Below, in pieces: positions 20,755 to 29,356 of a stretch of DNA of 64,000 nt (positions are counted from its first letter, which is position 1; every line of letters starts with the position of its first letter). This DNA comes from Chthonomonadales bacterium (GTDB lineage: Bacteria; Armatimonadota; Chthonomonadetes; Chthonomonadales; CAJBBX01), in assembly GCA_020849275.1 (NCBI GenBank), contig JADLGO010000008.1, forward strand, positions 1 to 64,000. The letters are read 5' to 3'. The notes beneath the pieces were generated by a model. The model did not search any database. It had not been told where the DNA came from and saw nothing but the letters and a program-made list of their open reading frames with translations. The translations under genes and the position numbers were made by a program.

Positions 20755-20790
20755 GCCGCTCCGCCGGCGGGAGTTCGCGGGCGGAGCGGC
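20755..20790 (-). terminator. Hairpin downstream of the Fe-S carrier gene
   Basis: An 11-bp GC-rich stem (20755-20765 with 20780-20790) with a 14-base loop lies 34 bases past the stop on the minus strand. Only a short CCTTT follows, so termination may be weak. The rest of the 210-base gap down to 20612 holds another palindrome (20671-20689) and nothing coding. Confidence 0.4.
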
Positions 20791-20824
20791 GAGGGGGGCG
20801 CGAGCGCGATGGCCGTAAGGCCGA

Positions 20825-21328
20825 TCAGTGGCCGCCGCAGGAGCAACCGTGGCCCTCGGGCTCCTCGGTCGCGGAGGATGAGCCGCAGCCGCAGGAGCAG
20901 CCGCCGCTCTCGTGTCCCTGTGTCGAGGCGGACGAGCCGCAGCCGCACGAACAGCCGCCGCCCCCGCCCTCCTCTGTCGAGAAGGAGGAGCCGCACCCGC
21001 AGCCGCTCACCGCGTTCGGGTTGTCGATCTTGAAGCCACCGCCCATCTCGTCCTCGACGAAGTCGATGCTGGAGTCACGCATATGCTGCACGCTGGTGGG
21101 GTCGATCAGGACGCGCACGCCATGCTGGGTGAACTGCAGATCGCCTTCCTCGACCTCCTCGGCGATGGCCATGCCGTACTGGAGTCCGCTGCACCCGCCG
21201 CCGGACACGAAGACGCGCAGCGCGGCGCCCGGCATTCCCTGGCGCTCGAAGAGGCCGCGGATCTCCGTCGCCGCCTTCTCGGTCAGCGTGACCGGGGCCG
21301 TCTCCCGCAGTGTGGTGGATGTGGTCAC
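20825..21328 (-). CDS. A-type Fe-S carrier (IscA/ErpA/HesB) with a repeated Cys-rich tail
   Basis: The 167-residue protein has a normal A-type carrier domain (about 12-115). The three cluster-binding Cys are in the expected places: one in GGGCSGLQYG and two in SGCGCGSS. Where the family normally ends, this protein continues with an 18-residue unit, CSCGCGSS plus a polar linker, repeated twice, and a final CSCGG. That adds eight Cys. The core should pass Fe-S clusters to apoproteins. The tail may hold extra metal or clusters, which is inference. The GTG start has AAGGAG 6 bases upstream. The gene is monocistronic with its own near-consensus promoter. Confidence 0.88.
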   Translation of the reverse strand: MTTSTTLRETAPVTLTEKAATEIRGLFERQGMPGAALRVFVSGGGCSGLQYGMAIAEEVEEGDLQFTQHGVRVLIDPTSVQHMRDSSIDFVEDEMGGGFKIDNPNAVSGCGCGSSFSTEEGGGGGCSCGCGSSASTQGHESGGCSCGCGSSSATEEPEGHGCSCGGH

Positions 21329-21399
21329 TGAATGCTCCTTGTGGTGTTCGCAAGCGCGGGGCGGCACGCCCCGGTACTTCCTACGCCGACCCGTAAATG

Positions 21400-21412
21400 T
21401 TAGTGCCGCTAA
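21400..21412. promoter_or_regulatory. Candidate operator TTAG-N5-CTAA over the Fe-S carrier transcription start
   Basis: A perfect inverted repeat, TTAGTGCCGCTAA, abuts the -10 box and covers the predicted transcription start. It resembles the TTAG/CTAA repeat upstream of the DtxR-type gene at 42888, suggesting a shared iron-responsive regulator. Confidence 0.45.
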
Positions 21413-21442
21413 ATTATACGCCACGCACGGTGCCCGTGGCAA
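21413..21442 (-). promoter_or_regulatory. Promoter of the Fe-S carrier gene
   Basis: On the minus strand, -35 TTGCCA (21437-21442) and a perfect -10 TATAAT (21413-21418) are separated by 18 bases. The leader to the GTG start is about 75 bases. Confidence 0.65.
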
Positions 21443-21548
21443 GCGTGCAGCGCGCACCTGAAGTAACATGATGGCAGCAGTCGCGCGATTGCGCACCTAT
21501 TCGCGTGCCGCGCCCCGAACCCCTCTCGGCGCGAGGAAGGAGATGACC

Positions 21549-22550
21549 ATGGCGTCCTGGGACCGCTTCTGTCGGCTGACCGGGTCACGGATCCCCATCC
21601 TGCAGGCGCCCACGGGCAGCATCGCGGGGCCGGAGCTCGCCGCCGCTGTGGCCGGCGCTGGTGCCGTTGGCTCGCTTGGCCTCACGTGGACCGCGCCGGC
21701 CGAGGCGGCCGAGCACGTGCGCGCGGTCCGCGAGGCCACCGGTGGGCCCTTCGCGGCCAACTTCGCGCTTGCGTTCGCGCCCTGCGCACTGGGGGCCGTG
21801 CTGGCGGCGGGCGCGCCGATCGTCGTCTTTTCCTGGGGCGACCCGTCGCCCTGGATGGCGGAGGCCGGCCGGGCAGGGGCCGTCGTCGGCGCGCAGGTGG
21901 CGGATGCAGAGGAAGCTATCGCCGCCGTGGGCGCCGGCGCACGGTTCGTGATCTGTCAAGGAACTGAGGCCGGGGGCCACGTTCAGGCGCGCCTTGCCCT
22001 GAGCGAGGCTCTGCCGCGGGTCGTCGCGGCCGTCGGCGCGAGCGTGCCGGTCCTGGCCGCGGGCGGCCTCGTGGACGGGCATGGGATCGCCGGCGTCCTG
22101 CGGCTCGGGGCCGAGGGCGTCGTGATGGGTACGCGCTTCGTTGCGACGCGCGAGAGTCGCGCGCACGAGGGCTACCGCCGCTTGCTCGTCGGCGCTCGCG
22201 GCGCCGACGCGACCGCGCTGACAACCTGCTTCGATGGCGGCTGGCCGAGTGCGCCGCACCGCGTCCTGCGGAACAGCACGCTGAGCGCATGGGAGGCCGC
22301 CGGCGGCCCCGGCGCCCCGCACCGGCCGGGCGAGGGGGAGGTGGTCGCGCGCTCGATGGCAGGCGATCCCATCCTCCGTTACGAGGACACGGCGCCCCGG
22401 CGCGGAATGGTGGGCGACGTGGAGGCGATGGCGCTCTACTCCGGGTCCGGCGTCGGAGGCATCGGCGACATACCGCCCGCCGGAGCCCTGGTCGCCCGGC
22501 TCTGGCGCGAGGCATTGGAGGCGCTCGCGCTCGGCGAGGCCGCCGGCTGA
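21549..22550 (+). CDS. Nitronate monooxygenase (2-nitropropane dioxygenase) family flavoprotein
   Basis: The 333-residue TIM-barrel FMN enzyme begins with RIPILQAPTG and contains the family signature EAGGHV with its catalytic His. FMN phosphate-binding segments VPVLAAGGLVDG and GVVMGTRFVAT follow. In the family it oxidises alkyl nitronates, protecting against propionate-3-nitronate, but close homologues such as FabK act on other substrates. AAGGAG sits 6 bases before ATG 21549, which decides against the earlier ATG at 21468. It stands alone, convergent with uppS. Confidence 0.82.
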   Translation: MASWDRFCRLTGSRIPILQAPTGSIAGPELAAAVAGAGAVGSLGLTWTAPAEAAEHVRAVREATGGPFAANFALAFAPCALGAVLAAGAPIVVFSWGDPSPWMAEAGRAGAVVGAQVADAEEAIAAVGAGARFVICQGTEAGGHVQARLALSEALPRVVAAVGASVPVLAAGGLVDGHGIAGVLRLGAEGVVMGTRFVATRESRAHEGYRRLLVGARGADATALTTCFDGGWPSAPHRVLRNSTLSAWEAAGGPGAPHRPGEGEVVARSMAGDPILRYEDTAPRRGMVGDVEAMALYSGSGVGGIGDIPPAGALVARLWREALEALALGEAAG

Positions 22551-22590
22551 GGGGCCGCATGGTCCTTCGCTCACTCGGACAGGCGTCGGG

Positions 22591-22622
22591 CGCCCTCGAC
22601 GGCCCGGCGGGCGCCGAGGGCG
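22591..22622. terminator. Hairpin between convergent nitronate monooxygenase and uppS genes
   Basis: An 8-bp stem CGCCCTCG / CGAGGGCG (22591-22598 with 22615-22622) closes a 16-base loop between the two converging stops. There is no T tract on either side, so a terminator role is only likely by position. Confidence 0.3.
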
Positions 22623-22627
22623 GCCGG

Positions 22628-23371
22628 CTACCGCTGCGTGAGGCCGCCGAACTTGCGCACGCGCCCCTGGAAGTCCGCGACGGCCGCGTGCAGGTGCTCG
22701 GGCGTGAAGTCCGGCCAGCAGGCGGCGGTGACCCAGATCTCGGCGTACGCCGACTGCCAGAGCAGGAAGTTGGACAGGCGCATCTCCCCGGCCGTTCGGA
22801 TGAGCAGATCGGGATCCGGGATCCGCGGGGCGTACAGGCGGGAGGCGATGTCCGCCTCATCGATCGTGTCGGGATCCACTCGGCCGGCGCGCACGTCGGC
22901 GGCCAGGTGGCGGACTGCGTCGATCACCTCGGCGCGTCCTCCGTAGTTGATCGCCAGGTTGAAGACCAGGCGAGTGTTGGCGCGCGTGGCCTCCATCGCC
23001 TCCTCGAACTCCTCGCGGACGGTTGACGGCAGCTCATGGAGCCGCCCGGAGACCACGACGCGGATGCCCGCGTCCATCAACTCCTGAAGCTCGGCGTGCA
23101 TGGCGCGCGCCATCAGCGCCATCAGGCCGTTCACCTCGGCGGGTGGACGCCGCCAGTTCTCCGAGGAGAACCCGTAGACCGTAAGGTAGCGGATCCCCAT
23201 GTCGTCGGCGGCGTAGACGATCCGCTTGAGCGTGCGGTAGCCTTCCCAGTGGCCCGCCAGGCGATGCTCGCCGCGCGCGTGCGCCCAGCGGCCGTTGCCG
23301 TCCATGATGATGGCCACGTGCGCCGGGATGCGGTCCGGGTCGAGAGGGCCAGGCGGATGCGTCGGGGTCAT
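22628..23371 (-). CDS. uppS: Undecaprenyl diphosphate synthase (isoprenyl transferase)
   Basis: The 247-residue cis-prenyltransferase has the diphosphate-binding HVAIIMDGNGRWA with its essential Asp, the FSSENWRRP motif, the NLAINYGGRAE segment, and the C-terminal RTAGEMRLSNFLLWQSAYAE signature. It makes the lipid carrier for peptidoglycan and other envelope glycans from farnesyl diphosphate and isopentenyl diphosphate. It is the last gene of the rpsB-tsf-pyrH-frr-uppS run, a common bacterial order, and lies 67 bases after frr. The Shine-Dalgarno before its ATG is weak. Confidence 0.95.
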   Translation of the reverse strand: MTPTHPPGPLDPDRIPAHVAIIMDGNGRWAHARGEHRLAGHWEGYRTLKRIVYAADDMGIRYLTVYGFSSENWRRPPAEVNGLMALMARAMHAELQELMDAGIRVVVSGRLHELPSTVREEFEEAMEATRANTRLVFNLAINYGGRAEVIDAVRHLAADVRAGRVDPDTIDEADIASRLYAPRIPDPDLLIRTAGEMRLSNFLLWQSAYAEIWVTAACWPDFTPEHLHAAVADFQGRVRKFGGLTQR

Positions 23372-23438
23372 CGTGGGGTAGGGCGGCCGCCACCCGGGCG
23401 CCCGTGGGAGGCGGGGCGGCGGCCGATGGTCGTGGGAG

Positions 23439-23995
23439 CTAGACCTCCAGGAGCTCCTGCTCCTTCTGCTTCGCGGCCCTGTCGATCTCCGCGACGAACT
23501 GGTCCGTCAGCTTCTGGACCTTCTCGGTCGCCCGCTTCTCCTCGTCCTCGCCGCACTCCTTGTTCCTGGTGAGCTGACGCAGGTGGTTGTTGATGTCGTG
23601 GCGCACATTGCGCACGGCCGCGTGTCCGGCCTCCGCCTTCCTGTGGAGCACCTTGATGAACTCCTTGCGGCGCTCCTCGGTCAGCGGCGGAATGGCGAGC
23701 CGAACGGCGGAGCCATCGTTGTTGGGCGTGAGGTTCAGGTCCGATTTCAGGATGCTCTTCTCTATCGCGGGTAGGGCACCCTTGTCGAACGGCGTGATCA
23801 GGAGTAGCCTTGGCTCGGGTACCGTCACGGAGGCGACCTGCTGGAGCGGTAGGTCGGCGCCATAGTAGGAAACCGTAACGCTCTCCAGGATGGCCGGACT
23901 TGCGCGCCCGGTACGGATGAGCGTGAACTCGTGGCGGGTCGCCTCAAGGCTCTTCTTCATCTTGTCTTCTGCTTCGCGCAGCAAGTCGGCAACCG

Positions 23996-23999
<4 letters not shown>
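23439..23999 (-). CDS. frr: Ribosome recycling factor
   Basis: The 186-residue protein has the two-domain RRF pattern: a long three-helix bundle (for example [13 protein letters not shown] near 30-42 and the C-terminal [19 protein letters not shown] helix) and a small beta domain around [15 protein letters not shown]. With EF-G it splits the post-termination ribosome. Its ATG overlaps the pyrH stop as ATGA, so the frame upstream of 23999 belongs to pyrH and not to this gene. GGGAG lies upstream within pyrH. Confidence 0.96.
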
Positions 24000-24718
<719 letters not shown>

Positions 24719-25561
24719 CTATTCCTGCCCGACGACGAACAGGGCAAAGCGGCGGGCTTGCGCGCCGGCCTGCGACAGGAGTTGCCCGACCTTGTGCGCG
24801 GGCTCGCGGACGTACGGCTGTTCAACCAGGCAGACGCCCTCGTAGAACTTGCCCAGGCGGCCCTCGACGATCTTCGGCAGCGCGGCCTCGGGCTTTCCCT
24901 CCGCCCGCGTACGCTCGGTCAGGACAGCCCGCTCGCGCTCCACGTCGGCCGCTGGCACGTCCTCGCGCCGCAGGTACTCCGGCTTGACCGCGGCGATGTG
25001 CATGGCGATGTTGCGCGCCAGCGCCTGCTGGGCCTCGCTCTCCGGGTCGCCCTCGAGCTCCACCATCGCCCCGATCTTGTGCGTGACGGTGTGGACGTAG
25101 CTGGCGAGCACGCTCTGCTGGCCCTTCTCGTACAGCGCGACGCGCCGGAACAGGATGTTCTCTCGCAGCTTCGAGACGAGATCGTCCAGGTGCTGCCGCG
25201 CGGCGCGCCCGTCGCCGAACGGGGTCCGCAGCACCTCCTCGGTCGTGCCGGCGCCATGCTGGGCGGCGGCCGTGGCCAGGTCGCGCGCGAGTTGGCGGAA
25301 CGCGTCGTTGCGCGCCACGAAGTCGGTCTCGCTGTTCAGCTCGACGAGCGCCATGCCATGCTCGCCGAGCGCCGTCGCGACGACGCCGTCGGTGGCCGCG
25401 CGGCCCGAGCGCTTGGCCGCGCCGGCCTGCCCGCGCACGCGCAGGATGTCTCGCGCCCGGTCGAGGTCGCCGTCGGCCTCCACGAGCGCCTTCTTGCACT
25501 CCATCATGCCCGCGCCGGTCTGCTCCCGCAGACGGCTGACCATCTGGGCCGTTATCTCCAT
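24719..25561 (-). CDS. tsf: Elongation factor Ts
   Basis: The 280-residue nucleotide-exchange factor for EF-Tu starts with an N-terminal UBA-like domain (VSRLREQTGAGMMECKKAL) and carries the EF-Tu-contacting TDFVARN motif around residue 80. A two-part core domain follows, including HIAAVKPEYL. AGGAG precedes the ATG at 25561. It sits 59 bases after rpsB and directly abuts pyrH, the usual order. Confidence 0.96.
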   Translation of the reverse strand: MEITAQMVSRLREQTGAGMMECKKALVEADGDLDRARDILRVRGQAGAAKRSGRAATDGVVATALGEHGMALVELNSETDFVARNDAFRQLARDLATAAAQHGAGTTEEVLRTPFGDGRAARQHLDDLVSKLRENILFRRVALYEKGQQSVLASYVHTVTHKIGAMVELEGDPESEAQQALARNIAMHIAAVKPEYLRREDVPAADVERERAVLTERTRAEGKPEAALPKIVEGRLGKFYEGVCLVEQPYVREPAHKVGQLLSQAGAQARRFALFVVGQE

Positions 25562-25620
25562 CGAGCCCGCTCCTATCTCGCAGGCCGTCGGCGGGCGCCG
25601 CGAGGCGCCCACCGACGGCA

Positions 25621-26505
25621 TCACCCATCGTCTTCGGTTCGTGCCTCGTCGGCGTCCGCGACCCTGGCACTGCCCTCGGTTGCCCGGCGCGCCATGATGG
25701 CGTACTCGTCCTCCTCGTCGCCCAGGAAAACGCTGTCGGAGGACACCGGCGGCGCGGCGGTCACCTCGGGCTTCTCGGCGCTCTCCGGAACGCCCTCGTC
25801 GACCGCGGCCTGCCGATCCCACTCCTCGCCCTTGATCTCGATGATCGCGTCCGCGATCTTGTTGGAGATGAGCTTTATGGCGCGAATGGCGTCGTCGTTG
25901 CCGGGGATCACGTAGTCGACCTCGTCCGGATCGCAGTTCGTATCGACGATGGCGATCACGGGCACCTCCAGCTTCCTCGCCTCGGCGAGGGCGATGTGCT
26001 CCTTCTTGAGGTCGACGATGAACACGGCGTTCGGCAGGCGAGGCATCGTCTTGATGCCCCCAAGATAGCGCTCGAGCTTGTCGCGCTCCTCGATCAGGGA
26101 CTTGGCCTCCTTCTTCGTCAGCTTGTCGAGGACGCCGGTCGTCTCCATCTCCTGGAGGTCGTTCAGACGCTTGATTCGGCTCTGGATCGTGCGGTAGTTG
26201 GTGAGCATGCCACCGAGCCAGCGCTGGTTCACATAGTACTGCCGACAGCGGTTGGCGGCCTCAACGACGGCGTCCTGGGCCTGCTTCTTGGTGCCGACGA
26301 ACAGGATGAAGCCCCCGTTGTCGACGGTCTCCTGCACGAACCGCTGGGCCTCATCGAAGAGCTTGAGGGTCTGGTGAAGGTCGATGATGTAGATGCCGTT
26401 GCGCGCCCCGTAGATGTAGCGTTTCATCTTGGGGTTCCAGCGCCGGGTCTGATGGCCGAAGTGAACCCCTGCCTCGAGGAGCTCCTTCATTGAGAGCGAA
26501 GCCAC
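25621..26505 (-). CDS. rpsB: 30S ribosomal protein S2, with acidic C-terminal extension
   Basis: The 294-residue product has the canonical S2 start ([19 protein letters not shown]), the FVGTKKQAQ and RWLGGMLTN motifs, and the late [10 protein letters not shown] segment. Bacterial S2 is usually about 230-260 residues; here the core ends near residue 232 and an acidic, Pro- and Ser-containing tail of about 60 residues follows. GTG at 26505, with AGGAGG 6 bases upstream, is the start; the following ATG at codon 6 has no such site. It is the first gene of the operon, with a promoter near 26670. Confidence 0.95.
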   Translation of the reverse strand: MASLSMKELLEAGVHFGHQTRRWNPKMKRYIYGARNGIYIIDLHQTLKLFDEAQRFVQETVDNGGFILFVGTKKQAQDAVVEAANRCRQYYVNQRWLGGMLTNYRTIQSRIKRLNDLQEMETTGVLDKLTKKEAKSLIEERDKLERYLGGIKTMPRLPNAVFIVDLKKEHIALAEARKLEVPVIAIVDTNCDPDEVDYVIPGNDDAIRAIKLISNKIADAIIEIKGEEWDRQAAVDEGVPESAEKPEVTAAPPVSSDSVFLGDEEDEYAIMARRATEGSARVADADEARTEDDG

Positions 26506-26668
26506 GGTGATCCTCCTGGTTGGTGCCTCCCGAAGCGTCATCGGCCGGCCGCCCCGTGGCGCGCTCCTGCTTCGGCCGCCGGAGGGTGGGGCGGTCTGGG
26601 GCGGAGACGCACGACAGGGACCGGGCCGGACCTCGGCTCCGGTGCGTGATGGCGGGTTAGGCCGGCTC

Positions 26669-26697
26669 AGTATACCCGAACGGCGACTGCCGCGCAA
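26669..26697 (-). promoter_or_regulatory. Promoter of the rpsB-tsf-pyrH-frr-uppS operon
   Basis: Within the 341-base divergent gap, the minus strand shows -35 TTGCGC (26692-26697), a 17-base spacer and -10 TATACT (26669-26674). This gives a leader of about 155 bases before the GTG of rpsB, long enough for S2 autoregulation, though I recognise no known rpsB leader motif. No equally good promoter is seen for the peptidase on the other strand. Confidence 0.5.
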
Positions 26698-26846
26698 CGA
26701 CCGGGCCGGCCGCCGGACGCCGGCCCGCCGGGTCCGGTCGGCGAAGCTACGGGAGGTTTCGCGCGTCGCCCGGTGGAACAGAGAAGCGCGCCGCCGCGGG
26801 CCCGTTGCGCGGCGGCAGGCACTCTCGCGAAGGAGCACGACGAGCG

Positions 26847-28250
26847 ATGACCGAGGCGACTGACCCCCTGCGCGCCTGGATCGAGGAGCATCGTGATCAG
26901 ATGGTGGAGGCGCTCCGTGGCGTCCTCCGGATCCCGAGCGTGCAGGAGCCAGCCAGCGGCCCCGGGGCGCCGTTCGGTGGCCCCGTGCGCGAGGCGCTCG
27001 ACTACACGCTCGCGCTCTGCGAGCGCCTTGGCTTCCGCACCCGCGACGTCGAGGGCTACGCCGGGCACGCGGAGTTTGGTGAGGGTGCCGAGATGGTGGC
27101 GGCCCTGGGTCACCTCGACGTGGTGCCGGAAGGCAGCGGCTGGACGCGCCCGCCCTACGGCGCCGAGATCGCCGATGGGGCGATCTACGCCCGCGGGGCG
27201 GCCGACGACAAGGGGCCGACCTACGCGGCGCTGTTCGGCGCGAAGGCGCTGATGGAGAGCGGCTTGCCCCTGCGCCGGCGCGTGCGTGTCATCTTTGGTC
27301 TGAACGAGGAGAGCGGGTTCGCGTGTGTGCGGCACTACTGGGGTCCGGCCGGCGAGGAGCGGCCCGTCCTCGCCTTCACGCCCGACGCTGAGTTCCCACT
27401 GGTCTACGCGGAGAAGGGGATCGTGAACCTCACGCTTCGGCATGAGCGGGCGCCGGCGGGGGATGGGCTGCGCGTGGCGGAGCTGTACGGCGGACTGCGC
27501 CCCAACATGGTGCCCGACCGGGCCCTGGCGCGCCTCACGGGCAGCCCGCAGGCGCTCTACGCGGCCACGGCGACGCTCGCCGGCTGGTGGCATCGCCACG
27601 TCACCGTCACCCCGACGGAGGACGCCATCGAAGTGCGGGCGGTCGGCAGATCGGCACACGGAAGCCTGCCTCATGACGGCGACAACGCCGTCGTGCGGCT
27701 CGCGCGTGCCCTTGAGAGGCTCAGCCTGCCCGACGACCGGCCCTGGATCGAGTGGTTCGTGCGTACAGGCGACCCGGCCGGCTCCGGGTTGGGCATCGAG
27801 GGATGCGATGACGTGGTCGGCGCGCTCACCAGCAATCTGGGGCTGGCGCGTGTCGACGCGGACGCGGTCACCGCCACCTACAACGTGCGCTACCCCGTGC
27901 GCTGGAGCGGCGCCGAGGTGCTCCAGCGGCTGGCGCCCACGCTGACGGGCTCCGACTGGTCACTCGCGGCGAGCACGGACAGCCCCCCGCTCCACGCGCC
28001 GCTGGACGAGGAGCCTGCGCGCACGCTGCTCGACGTATACCGACGCCTCACAGGCGACACCGAGTCGCTACCCCAGACGATGGGGGGCGGCACCTACGCC
28101 CGCGCGACGCCGCACGCCGTCGCGTTCGGCGCGGCGTTCCCTGGCGGCGCCGATGGGCCGCCCCATGAGCCGGACGAGCGGCTCTCCATCGAGTCCTACA
28201 TTCGCGCCGCGGTGATCTACGCCCACGCCCTGCACGAGCTCGCGCGTTAG
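26847..28250 (+). CDS. M20 family dipeptidase (PepV-like)
   Basis: The 467-residue zinc peptidase has the M20 metal-binding series: GHLDVVPEG (His, with catalytic Asp two residues on), GAADDKGP (bridging Asp), NEESG (Glu general base and ligand), PDAEFP, and a late His in [14 protein letters not shown]. The length and order match PepV/Sapep dipeptidases, which cleave unblocked dipeptides in the cytoplasm. The ATG at 26847 has AAGGAG 11 bases upstream. It is divergent from rpsB, and its stop overlaps that of the convergent cyclodeaminase-like gene by 4 bases. Confidence 0.88.
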   Translation: MTEATDPLRAWIEEHRDQMVEALRGVLRIPSVQEPASGPGAPFGGPVREALDYTLALCERLGFRTRDVEGYAGHAEFGEGAEMVAALGHLDVVPEGSGWTRPPYGAEIADGAIYARGAADDKGPTYAALFGAKALMESGLPLRRRVRVIFGLNEESGFACVRHYWGPAGEERPVLAFTPDAEFPLVYAEKGIVNLTLRHERAPAGDGLRVAELYGGLRPNMVPDRALARLTGSPQALYAATATLAGWWHRHVTVTPTEDAIEVRAVGRSAHGSLPHDGDNAVVRLARALERLSLPDDRPWIEWFVRTGDPAGSGLGIEGCDDVVGALTSNLGLARVDADAVTATYNVRYPVRWSGAEVLQRLAPTLTGSDWSLAASTDSPPLHAPLDEEPARTLLDVYRRLTGDTESLPQTMGGGTYARATPHAVAFGAAFPGGADGPPHEPDERLSIESYIRAAVIYAHALHELAR

Positions 28251-29218
28251 GAGCGGGCCCGCCAGAGCGGAATGGAGCGACCGGCGCCCGCCCGCACGGC
28301 CCGATCATGGACGAGCGAGGCGACGGCCACATCCTCGAGCGCCACACCCAGCGACTTGAAGAGCGTGATCTCGTCGCGGCGGTCCCGACCCGGGCGCACG
28401 CCCGTCACGATCTCGCGGAGCTCGCGGACGGCCTCCCAGCGAAGCTTGCGTGCGCGCACGGCGGCGATCAGCTCACCGGACTCGACGCGAGCCTGCTCCA
28501 CCGAGTCCACCACGACGCGGGCGCACGCGCCGATCGCGGCGGGCTCGACCTCAAGGCGGTCGGCCGCGTTGCCGCCGATCGCGTTGATGTGGACACCAGG
28601 CTCCAGCATGTGAGCCGTGAGCACCGGTGCGCGCGATGTGGTGGCGGTGACCAGGATGTCGGCGCCGCGCGCGGCCTCCTCGGCCGACCCGGCCGCTGTG
28701 ACCTCGACGCCCACCGCCTGGCTAACGCGCGCCGCGAAGGCGCTCCGTCGCTCCGCCGAGCGGCAGTACGCGCGCACCTCGCGGAGCGGCCGCACGGCGG
28801 CAACCGCCGCCACCTGAGCCTCGGCCTGCCAGCCGGCGCCGATCATTCCCAGGATCGACGCCTCGGCGCGGGCCATGTGGCGCGTGGCGACGCCGGTCGC
28901 GGCGCCCGTGCGAAGCTGTCCGAGGCGGTCGCCCTCGATCACGGCGAGGAGCGCCCCGCTACCGGAATCGAACAGCAGGACGGCGAAGCGGACCGCCGTG
29001 GCGAAGGACGTGTACACCTTGACGACGGCGCGTCCCAGTCCCAGATCGAGGGCCTCCATCGCGTGGAGGGTTCCGTCCGGCGCGTACAGGCGGCGCCGAG
29101 GATGGCTGCTCGCCAGCCCGGCGTCCTCGCGCTGGAAGGCGGCCTCGACGGCGTCAATGCATGCGTCGATGCCGAGCAGCGACCCAACCTCGTCCTCGCT
29201 GATATGCAGAGCGTCCAT
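28247..29218 (-). CDS. Ornithine cyclodeaminase / mu-crystallin family dehydrogenase
   Basis: The 323-residue protein has the OCD family features: a substrate-domain Lys in VVKVYTSF, the segment LRTGAATGVATRHMAR, the Rossmann nucleotide-binding loop GMIGAGWQAEAQ, and the C-terminal DEITLFKSLGVALEDVA signature. Members include ornithine cyclodeaminase, alanine dehydrogenase and imine reductases, and the sequence does not reveal which. GGAGG sits 5 bases before ATG 29218. It is convergent with the dipeptidase and divergent from the TPR-AAA gene. Confidence 0.88.
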   Translation of the reverse strand: MDALHISEDEVGSLLGIDACIDAVEAAFQREDAGLASSHPRRRLYAPDGTLHAMEALDLGLGRAVVKVYTSFATAVRFAVLLFDSGSGALLAVIEGDRLGQLRTGAATGVATRHMARAEASILGMIGAGWQAEAQVAAVAAVRPLREVRAYCRSAERRSAFAARVSQAVGVEVTAAGSAEEAARGADILVTATTSRAPVLTAHMLEPGVHINAIGGNAADRLEVEPAAIGACARVVVDSVEQARVESGELIAAVRARKLRWEAVRELREIVTGVRPGRDRRDEITLFKSLGVALEDVAVASLVHDRAVRAGAGRSIPLWRARS

Positions 29219-29356
29219 CGGCGCCTCCACTCCGGCGGGCCTGGCCGCCGCGTACCGTTCGCACGGGGCGGCCGCGTTCTCCTGCACGCGCCGACGCGGC
29301 CGCGCAACCGCGGCCGTCCGGCGTGCGTAGTGACGAAGGGGAGATTCAGAGAGCGG

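Noticed and set aside
17457-21461. Two long plus-strand frames (637 and 605 residues) across the pilus genes
   Set aside because: They are antisense to PilC, PilB and the Fe-S carrier genes, whose catalytic motifs are intact. Their own sequence has no conserved motifs.
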